The notes beneath the pieces were generated by a model, which worked only from the letters and a program-made list of their open reading frames with translations, was not told the DNA's origin and made no database searches. The position numbers were made by a program, and so were the translations under genes. A stretch of 6,903 nt of DNA, taken from Candidatus Sumerlaeota bacterium. GTDB taxonomy: Bacteria; Sumerlaeota; Sumerlaeia; JADFCT01. Every line of letters starts with the position of its first letter. Position 1 is the stretch's first letter. The stretch spans positions 1 to 6,903 of the forward strand of contig JAPLSP010000535.1 in NCBI GenBank assembly GCA_026398575.1, given 5' to 3'. Below, one piece after another: positions 1 through 5,157 of this stretch.

Positions 1-178
1 AATTCATCATTTTCTTAAGTCAACAGCATTGGCCTTCAGGCGGGGTGTAGGCAGAAACACTTTTTTTTTAGCGCGCTTCAGCGCGGCTTCTCGACATGCT
101 TCAGCAACAAATCCGGTAGCCTTTGATCCTGTTAAAGAGTAGCTCCCGGATATTGCGCCTACTGGATGTATTGCGCCT

Positions 179-1393
179 ATGAATGACTTGCTCATACTTC
201 GAGACCTTGCCAAACAGTACACAGAAATCTGCGCTGCGCCGGAACAGCAAACCCGCCGCGGCTTGTGGCGGCGGCATAACAGCCTGAAGCCCACGCGGCC
301 GCTGATCTACGCCCGCGCGTTTGCCTGGGCGGAGATGCCCGATTCGCGTTGCCAGTGCGAAGATGCGTTCTTTCGCCACTGCGAAAACTTTTTCCGTTAT
401 CACCTCTTCTGGAACTCTCTGAATGACGATTCCATTTTTGAACCGTGGGTTACGGTAGCGGCCGAGCATCGCTGCCAAGGCTGGGGAGTGGAAATCCATC
501 GCCGCCGCTCGAACGCTCCCGGCGGGTCTTTCAAGGTGGACTATCCCGTCAAGCAGCTTGATGACGCGACGCGCCTGCGTTTGCCCTATCATGAGATTGA
601 CGAAGAGCGGACCGCCGAAAAAGCAAAGCGCCTGCAAGACGCCATCGGCGGCATCATAACCATCAATGTGGATCGTGGCCCTGCCTACCGGATGTGGACG
701 GGCGACATCTCCTCGGACCTGGGATATCTGAGGGGCATTGAAAATATCATGACGGATATGATGGAGAATCCCGAGTGGCTTCATCGCCTTGTGAAATTCA
801 TGTCCGATGGCATCCTCCACACACATGAACAAGCCGAAGCCGCCGGCGATTGGAGCCTCTGCGCGCATCAAAACCAGGCCATGGCGTACGCCGAAGAGCT
901 GCAGGACCCGGCAGCGAACGTCAATGGCGTGAAGCGCAGGCAACTATGGGGCTACATGGCCGCGCAGGAATTCACCGCCGTCTCGCCGGCGATGCACGAG
1001 GAATTCCTGCTGCAATATCAATTGCCGATCCTGAAAGAATTCGGCCTGGCCGCTTATGGATGCTGCGAAAACCTGACGCACAAAATCTCCATGCTCCGGC
1101 AGATTCCCAATCTGCGTCGCATCGCGGTATCGCCATTCGCCGATGTGGCCGAATGCGCCCATCAGATCGGACAGGACTACGTCGTTAGCTACCGTCCCAG
1201 CCCGGCGGATATGGTGGGCTATGGCTTCAATCCCGACCGCATACGGAAAATCCTAAGACGCGATTTAACGGCCTGCCGCGACTGCCATGTGGACATCACG
1301 CTCAAGGACGTCGAAACCGTCCAGAGCGACCCCGCCCGCGCCCGCCGCTGGGTGGCCCTCACGCGGGAAGTAATTGATGAAATCTGGAACTGA
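179..1393 (+). CDS. URO-D/MtaA-fold family protein, GCCE-motif subgroup
   Basis: This 404-aa protein resembles the uroporphyrinogen decarboxylase-like superfamily, which includes HemE and corrinoid methyltransferases such as MtaA. It belongs to a divergent subgroup usually annotated only as URO-D domain protein, and its substrate is unknown. Visible landmarks are an N-terminal helix with RHNSLKPTRPLIYARAF (about residues 33-49), FEPWVTV near 87-93, YGCCEN at 293-298 where many relatives carry a metal-binding HxC, and a late CRDCHVDITLKD at 366-377. The HemE signature RQAGRY is absent, so haem synthesis is unlikely. The cysteines at 295, 296, 366 and 369 could bind zinc or another metal; that is inference. 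The ATG at 179 is the first in-frame start after a TAG at 140-142. No good Shine-Dalgarno precedes it, but the conserved-looking N-terminus supports it. No signal peptide or membrane segment is apparent, so it is probably cytoplasmic. Confidence 0.78.
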   Translation: MNDLLILRDLAKQYTEICAAPEQQTRRGLWRRHNSLKPTRPLIYARAFAWAEMPDSRCQCEDAFFRHCENFFRYHLFWNSLNDDSIFEPWVTVAAEHRCQGWGVEIHRRRSNAPGGSFKVDYPVKQLDDATRLRLPYHEIDEERTAEKAKRLQDAIGGIITINVDRGPAYRMWTGDISSDLGYLRGIENIMTDMMENPEWLHRLVKFMSDGILHTHEQAEAAGDWSLCAHQNQAMAYAEELQDPAANVNGVKRRQLWGYMAAQEFTAVSPAMHEEFLLQYQLPILKEFGLAAYGCCENLTHKISMLRQIPNLRRIAVSPFADVAECAHQIGQDYVVSYRPSPADMVGYGFNPDRIRKILRRDLTACRDCHVDITLKDVETVQSDPARARRWVALTREVIDEIWN

Positions 1394-1472
1394 AAGCTAG
1401 CCAAAGAGATTTGCCTTCTTATGCGTAAACAGAATGCCCAATTCAAGCATGGCGGATGCAAGGAGATGCTCA

Positions 1473-1547
1473 TTGGTGTTCATTCGTGTTTATTAGTGGT
1501 TCCTCAATGCCCACAAGCAACCACTAATAAACCCTAATGAACACTAA
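1473..1547. repeat. Imperfect inverted repeat, 29-base arms, intergenic
   Basis: The left arm (1473-1501) and right arm (1519-1547) are reverse complements at 26 of 29 positions, with a 17-base loop (1502-1518). The left arm contains GTTTATTAGTGGTT and the right arm AACCACTAATAAAC. One of the three mismatches would be a G-U pair in RNA. There is no T-tract after either arm, so it is not a standard intrinsic terminator, although it could block readthrough or protect a 3' end. The sequence resembles dispersed intergenic repeats common in environmental bacterial genomes; that resemblance is from memory and has not been tested. An in-frame ATG at 1537 lies inside the right arm and should not be taken as the start of the next gene. 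Confidence 0.8.
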
Positions 1548-1618
1548 AAGACATCTTTCAATCCCATCGCTTTTTCATCGAAGAAAATACAGGCGCCGAG
1601 TCCGTCACTCATGTATCC

Positions 1619-1625
1619 AGGAAAG
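1619..1625 (+). promoter_or_regulatory. Shine-Dalgarno deciding the start of the second URO-D-fold gene
   Basis: AGGAAAG lies 10 bases before the ATG at 1636. The in-frame ATG at 1537 lies within an inverted repeat, and the 33 residues it would add are Arg/His-rich and unlike the family N-terminus, so 1636 is preferred. Confidence 0.5.
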
Positions 1626-1635
1626 CGACGAACCA

Positions 1636-2631
1636 ATGACCAGCCGCGAAATCGTTCTGGCAAATCTGAATCATGACAACCCACCGCGTCCCGGCATGAA
1701 TTTTGACGGCGGGCGGATGGATGATTTCCTGTCGTTGGGGCCCGGGCCATCGCGCTCCTACACGCCCAAACGCTGGGTGGACGGGAACAAGGAATACTAC
1801 GACGACGAGTGGGGCAATGTCTGGGCGCGCATGGTCGGCGGCAGCGTGAAGGGCGAAATTCATCAGGCCTTTCTTCCCGACTGGCGCCGGTTGGATGATA
1901 TGCAGCTGCCCGACTACGACGATCCATCTCGCTGGGAAGAAATGCGCAAACGGTTTTCCCAAGAGAAGGACAAATTTCGTCTCGCCTGCATCGGAGGATG
2001 GATATTCGACAACGCGCGCTATCTGCGCAAACTGGAAATCTACCTGCTCGATATGCTGATGTATCCGGACGAGTTGCGGCGGCTGCACGCGGCGGTGGCG
2101 CGCGTCTATGAGGCCAAGATTCATGGCGCAGCCAAAGCAGGCGCCGACGGAATCGCCATCGGCGAGGACCTCGGCACACAGCGCGGCCTGCTCTTCAGCC
2201 CCGCGACCTTCCGCGAATACTTCAAGGACGAATACACGCGCCTTATGAGGATCGCGCATGACCACGGAATGAAGGTGCTCATGCACTCCTGTGGATTGAA
2301 TTGGGACCTGCTCGACGATCTGATCGCGTGCGGCGTGGACTGTTTTCAGTTCGACCAGCCTGCGCTCTACGACATGCCCGCCCTCGCCGAAAAATTCAAA
2401 CAGCGCAAAGTCGCGCTATGGTCGCCGGTGGATATACAAAAAGTTTTGCCAACCGGAAACCGGCAATACATCGAGTCGGAAACAGACCGCATGTTGCAGT
2501 TGTTTCGCGGCGGCCTGATCATGAAAAACTACCCGGACCTGCCAGGCATCGGCGTGAAGCCGGAGTGGGATATGTGGGCGTATGAGTGGGCGCTGCAGTT
2601 AATTGGCGTGCGAGACGGTTCGCTCAGGTAA
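1636..2631 (+). CDS. URO-D/MtaA-fold family protein with HxC motif (putative corrinoid methyltransferase-like)
   Basis: This 331-aa protein (counted from 1636) belongs to the uroporphyrinogen decarboxylase-like superfamily. It begins MTSREIVLANLNHDNPPRPG, a typical start for methyltransferase-like members. HSCG at 217-220, following a GMKVLM strand, matches the HxC pair that binds zinc in MtaA/MtbA-type methyl-corrinoid:thiol methyltransferases. FQFDQP at 237-242 and WSPVDIQ at 262-268 are the usual late barrel strands. No cysteine follows residue 236, so the third cysteine ligand of MtaA is not evident. The HemE RQAGRY motif is absent. Substrate and methyl donor cannot be read from the sequence, and no corrinoid protein gene lies in the window. 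It shares only the fold with the upstream gene, so the pair is not a recent duplication. Possible roles include O-, N- or S-demethylation, or an uncharacterised decarboxylation. It is probably cytoplasmic. Confidence 0.78.
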   Translation: MTSREIVLANLNHDNPPRPGMNFDGGRMDDFLSLGPGPSRSYTPKRWVDGNKEYYDDEWGNVWARMVGGSVKGEIHQAFLPDWRRLDDMQLPDYDDPSRWEEMRKRFSQEKDKFRLACIGGWIFDNARYLRKLEIYLLDMLMYPDELRRLHAAVARVYEAKIHGAAKAGADGIAIGEDLGTQRGLLFSPATFREYFKDEYTRLMRIAHDHGMKVLMHSCGLNWDLLDDLIACGVDCFQFDQPALYDMPALAEKFKQRKVALWSPVDIQKVLPTGNRQYIESETDRMLQLFRGGLIMKNYPDLPGIGVKPEWDMWAYEWALQLIGVRDGSLR

Positions 2632-2685
2632 TGCAAGAAACAGAGCGCTGATACTCTCCCGCATCGTCTTCATCAAGAAGGCAAA

Positions 2686-2757
2686 ATGAGATGGAACACT
2701 GCGTACAAGTATTGTATGCCGGTCATTGCTGAATTACTCAGTCATTTTTCCCATTGA
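2686..2757 (+). other. Possible 23-codon leader ORF rich in aromatic codons
   Basis: An ATG at 2686 with AAGAAGG at 2675-2681 (spacing 4) opens a 23-codon frame ending in TGA at 2755-2757. The frame has Trp3, Tyr7, Tyr9 and Phe21, so 4 of 23 residues are aromatic. It sits upstream of an operon for aryl-pyruvate metabolism and ahead of two potential hairpins (2779-2802 and 2814-2871), which is the layout of a translational or attenuation leader. There is no U-tract terminator, and a short ORF like this can occur by chance, so this is only a candidate. Confidence 0.22.
2701..2719. promoter_or_regulatory. Candidate operator: 8-3-8 dyad
   Basis: GCGTACAA (2701-2708), a 3-base spacer and TTGTATGC (2712-2719) form a dyad with 7 of 8 positions symmetric, including a perfect TACAA-GTA-TTGTA core. 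It lies about 165-180 bases upstream of iorA. The size and spacing suit a dimeric helix-turn-helix repressor. No particular regulator is recognised, and the site overlaps the possible leader ORF. Confidence 0.3.
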
Positions 2758-2778
2758 TTCCCAAAAACGTTTCGGCCA

Positions 2779-2802
2779 AATTGCGCCTTGTTTGGCGGAA
2801 TT
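2779..2802 (+). promoter_or_regulatory. Short hairpin in the iorA leader
   Basis: AATTGCGCC (2779-2787) and GGCGGAATT (2794-2802) pair at 8 of 9 positions around a TTGTTT loop. It is followed by ATATGG rather than a T-run, so it is not an intrinsic terminator. It could be part of a structured leader of the iorA transcript. Confidence 0.35.
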
Positions 2803-2813
2803 ATATGGAAGTT

Positions 2814-2871
2814 CGCACGGAGACGCGGAGGCTTGAGTGGAAAACCCTCCGCGCCTTTGCGTCTCTATGCG
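2814..2871. repeat. Dispersed-type inverted repeat (GGAGACGCGGAGG family)
   Basis: The left arm at 2814-2831 (CGCACGGAGACGCGGAGG) pairs with the right arm at 2846-2871, which carries CCTCCGCG and GCGTCTCTATGCG. An 8-base bulge (roughly 2851-2858) sits in the right arm and the loop is 14 bases. The wording resembles 'cgcggagacgcggag' intergenic repeats seen in many environmental bacterial genomes (recollection, not searched). An open frame continuous with iorA passes through it, but the residues it would encode are repeat-derived and should not be annotated as protein. Confidence 0.65.
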
Positions 2872-2875
2872 AAAA

Positions 2876-2881
2876 AAAGGA
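2876..2881 (+). promoter_or_regulatory. Shine-Dalgarno candidate for iorA with ambiguous start
   Basis: AAAGGA at 2876-2881 is the best ribosome-binding sequence near iorA. It is only 1 base from the ATG at 2883, 7 bases from an in-frame TTG at 2889, and 16 bases from the ATG at 2898, which also has a GGAG only 3 bases upstream. By spacing alone, TTG 2889 is the best match. Confidence 0.4.
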
Positions 2882-2882
2882 T

Positions 2883-4520
2883 ATGCAATTGGAGTCAATG
2901 AATAGATCAGAGAATAACCCAGAGAATAGCCTAGAGAAAAGCGCAGAGAATAGTGGCGCCCCGGTCCTGATGTCCGGGAATGAAGCAATTGCGCGCGGCG
3001 CCGTTGAGGCGCGCGTGCGCGTGGGCGCCGGCTATCCCGGAACGCCTTCAACGGAAATTCTCGAAACGCTGGCGACGTATCCGGACGTCTATGTGGAGTG
3101 GTCGGTCAACGAGAAGGTTGCGCTTGAACTCGGCCTTGGCGCGGCGCTGGCGGGCGCGCGCAGTTTGGTCACCATGAAGCACGTCGGCGTCAACGTCGCC
3201 GCCGATCCTCTGTTCACAGCCGCCTATACCGGCGTCCAGGCTGGGCTGGTGATCGTCAGCGCGGATGATCCGGCGCTGCACTCATCGCAAAATGAGCAGG
3301 ATAACCGCCACTACGCGCGCGCGGCCAAGCTGCCCATGCTCGAACCATCCGACTCCGACGAAGCAAGGCAGTTCACGCGGCTGGCCTTCGAGCTGAGCGA
3401 GCGGCATGATATTCCCGTCATGCTGCGGACCACCACCCGCATCGCGCATTCGAGCAGCCCCGTGCATCCCGAGCCGCCGGTAGCGCCATCCCAATCCCCC
3501 AAAGGCTTTCAACGGAACCGCACGAAATACGTCATGATTCCGCTTCACGCCGGACCCCGCCACGTGGATCTGGAACGCCGCATGGCGGAGATCGCGCGTC
3601 TGGCAGAGACCATCGAGATCAACCGTATCGAACCGGGCGATCCGGCGATTGGATTTGTGACATCGGGCATCTGCTATCAATACATAAAGGAAATCTTCCC
3701 CAACGCTTCGATCCTCAAGCTGGGCCTTATCCATCCGCTGCCCGAGGCGCTGATCCGCAAGTTCAGCCAGCAGGTCAAGCGGATCATCGTTGTCGAGGAG
3801 CTGGACCCCTTTTTTGAAGATCAGATCAAAGCGTGGGGCATTCCGGTCGAAGGGAAGAAATACTTTTCCAACATCGGCGAGCTGTCGCCGGGCGTCGTGC
3901 GCGACGCTTTGCAGCCCAATGCCGTAAAGGCGCCGCTCTCATCCAGCTACAAGCTGCCCGCGCGTCCGCCCGCCCTCTGTCCCGGCTGTCCGCATCGAAC
4001 CGTATTCGGCATTCTCAACCGTCTCGGCTGCATTGTCGCGGGAGACATCGGCTGTTATACCCTCGCCGCGCTGCCGCCTTTTTCCGCCATGGATACCCAG
4101 ATGGACATGGGCGCCGGCATCACGATGGCGCAGGGCATGGAGATCGCCGGCGAGAAGAACGTCGTGGCCGTGATCGGCGATTCCACATTCGCCCATTCCG
4201 GCGTCGCGGGACTCATGAACGCGGCCTATAACGGGCGCAATGAATTGATCATCGTGCTGGATAACGGAACGACGGCCATGACCGGACTCCAGCCCAATCC
4301 GCTTTCGGGCGAACGCATCCGCGGCGAACCGGCCGTCGCGCTGGATTATAAGTTGCTCGCGGGCGCGGTCGGCATTCCGGAAGACAGGGTCCGCATCGTG
4401 AACGCTTATGATCCGCCGGAGGTTGAGAAAGCCATTGTCGAGATGAAAAGCGCGGGCAAGCTGGCCTTGCTGGTGGTCAAAGGTCCATGCCTTATTCTTC
4501 GGCGGAGGAAAAAGGCATGA
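2883..4520 (+). CDS. iorA: Indolepyruvate ferredoxin oxidoreductase alpha subunit, lacking the C-terminal ferredoxin domain
   Basis: IorA is the thiamine-diphosphate-binding subunit that, with IorB, oxidatively decarboxylates indolepyruvate and other aryl pyruvates to aryl-acetyl-CoA, reducing ferredoxin; the reaction can run in reverse. In 545 aa (from 2883) the order is SGNEAIARG (31-39), GYPGTPSTE (50-58), NEKVALE (76-82, whose Glu77 suits TPP activation), CPGCPHR (366-372), GDIGCYT (387-393), and the TPP/Mg motif GDSTF (432-436) to NGTTAMTG (461-468). The protein ends GPCLILRRRKKA, exactly where known IorA proteins continue into a two-cluster [4Fe-4S] ferredoxin domain; that domain is missing and no frameshifted remnant follows. 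The N-terminal stretch before SGNEAIARG holds a 12-bp tandem repeat encoding ENxx units. The start is uncertain (ATG 2883, TTG 2889, ATG 2898 or ATG 2970). The open frame extends to 2754 but crosses a dispersed repeat. The stop overlaps the iorB start. Confidence 0.93.
   Translation: MQLESMNRSENNPENSLEKSAENSGAPVLMSGNEAIARGAVEARVRVGAGYPGTPSTEILETLATYPDVYVEWSVNEKVALELGLGAALAGARSLVTMKHVGVNVAADPLFTAAYTGVQAGLVIVSADDPALHSSQNEQDNRHYARAAKLPMLEPSDSDEARQFTRLAFELSERHDIPVMLRTTTRIAHSSSPVHPEPPVAPSQSPKGFQRNRTKYVMIPLHAGPRHVDLERRMAEIARLAETIEINRIEPGDPAIGFVTSGICYQYIKEIFPNASILKLGLIHPLPEALIRKFSQQVKRIIVVEELDPFFEDQIKAWGIPVEGKKYFSNIGELSPGVVRDALQPNAVKAPLSSSYKLPARPPALCPGCPHRTVFGILNRLGCIVAGDIGCYTLAALPPFSAMDTQMDMGAGITMAQGMEIAGEKNVVAVIGDSTFAHSGVAGLMNAAYNGRNELIIVLDNGTTAMTGLQPNPLSGERIRGEPAVALDYKLLAGAVGIPEDRVRIVNAYDPPEVEKAIVEMKSAGKLALLVVKGPCLILRRRKKA
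2909..2956 (+). repeat. Four-copy 12-bp tandem repeat in the iorA N-terminus
   Basis: Four consecutive 12-base units of the form AGAGAA(T/A)A(A/G)(C/T)NN run at 2909-2920, 2921-2932, 2933-2944 and 2945-2956. A degenerate fifth unit may precede them at 2897-2908 (7 of 12 matches to the second unit). In frame they encode ENNP, ENSL, EKSA and ENSG. The array lies between the likely start codons and the conserved core of IorA, so it encodes a low-complexity polar extension or, if the true start is ATG 2970, lies in the 5' leader. Confidence 0.8.
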
Positions 4521-5083
4521 ACGACACACGCAACATTCTATTGGTCGGAGTCGGCGGACAAGGCATCATCCTCGCCAGTGACATCCTGACGCAAGCCGCC
4601 CTGAACGCGGGTTTTGACGCCAAGAAGAGCGAAATCCACGGTATGAGCCAGAGGGGCGGGTCCGTATTCAGCCACGTGCGATTCGGCGCCCGGGTTTTTT
4701 CTCCCGTCATTCCCGAGGGGACGGCCGATCTCCTCGTCGCCCTCGAGGAGATGGAGGGCCTGCGGTGGCTTCGCTATTGCGGTCCGCAGACGGAATTGAT
4801 CATAATGAAGCTGCGCATCAATCCGGCCAACGTTCAGGCGTATCCCGATGGCGTCGAGGACGAACTCCGGCGGCTGTTCGGAAATGCCCGGACAATTGAC
4901 CCCGCGCAATTGATCGAGCAGTGCGGAGGGAAAAAATTCATCAACACGGCGGTTCTGGGCGTTGTGGCGACTCGCCTTGGATTTCCGGAAAAAGCCTGGC
5001 GCGACGCCGTGGATAAGCTCTCGCCGGCCGGCACGGCGGACCTGAACTGGCGGGCCTTCGAGGCCGGACGCCGATATCGCTAA
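4517..5083 (+). CDS. iorB: Indolepyruvate ferredoxin oxidoreductase beta subunit
   Basis: IorB is the gamma-domain subunit (pyruvate:ferredoxin oxidoreductase catalytic family) that pairs with IorA; it binds the CoA side of the active site in 2-oxoacid:acceptor oxidoreductases. The 188-aa length is normal. The N-terminus carries the nucleotide-fold glycine motif VGVGGQG (10-16), and the family signature HGMSQRGGSV lies at 41-50; a KFINTAVLG segment follows in the C-terminal third. The start at 4517 overlaps the iorA stop as ATGA and has a strong GGAGGA at 4504-4509, 7 bases upstream, so translational coupling is likely. An in-frame ATG at 4487 lies inside iorA and is not needed. No iron-sulfur ligands are seen here, so this subunit does not replace the ferredoxin domain missing from IorA. 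Confidence 0.95.
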   Translation: MNDTRNILLVGVGGQGIILASDILTQAALNAGFDAKKSEIHGMSQRGGSVFSHVRFGARVFSPVIPEGTADLLVALEEMEGLRWLRYCGPQTELIIMKLRINPANVQAYPDGVEDELRRLFGNARTIDPAQLIEQCGGKKFINTAVLGVVATRLGFPEKAWRDAVDKLSPAGTADLNWRAFEAGRRYR

Positions 5084-5157
5084 GTGCTTTGAATCACAAA
5101 TTCAGTGACAAGGCTATGAGATCGTAATTTCGAATATGGGCACTATGGAGCCACCCT

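Noticed and set aside
1..5. AATTC at the first base as an EcoRI cloning end
   Set aside because: Several GAATTC sites occur within the window (for example near 967, 1001, 1038 and 6816), so a complete EcoRI digest did not define it; the match is probably chance.
61..86. Possible intrinsic terminator made of the T-run and CGCGC hairpin
   Set aside because: On the + strand the T-run comes before the hairpin, and on the - strand the hairpin is followed by A, so neither orientation gives hairpin plus U-tract.
7..294. 95-aa minus-strand open frame at the left edge
   Set aside because: It overlaps the well-supported 179-1393 gene on the opposite strand, lacks a convincing ribosome-binding site, and shows no family I recognise. 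A shorter start near 195 is no better.
1537..1635. N-terminal extension of the second URO-D-fold protein from ATG 1537
   Set aside because: The ATG lies inside the inverted repeat, and the 33 residues are basic and unlike the family N-terminus. ATG 1636 has an upstream AGGAAAG.
1609..2286. Minus-strand open frames of 225 and 211 aa antisense to the second URO-D-fold gene
   Set aside because: They overlap each other and a recognisable + strand protein, and are explained by high third-position GC.
179..2631. HemE (haem-pathway uroporphyrinogen decarboxylase) for either URO-D-fold gene
   Set aside because: Neither protein shows the RQAGRY-type N-terminal substrate motif, and no other haem genes are present.
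2731..2752. Weak terminator candidate CTGA-ATTAC-TCAG followed by TCATTTTTC before iorA
   Set aside because: The stem is only 4 base pairs and the T-run is short and interrupted.
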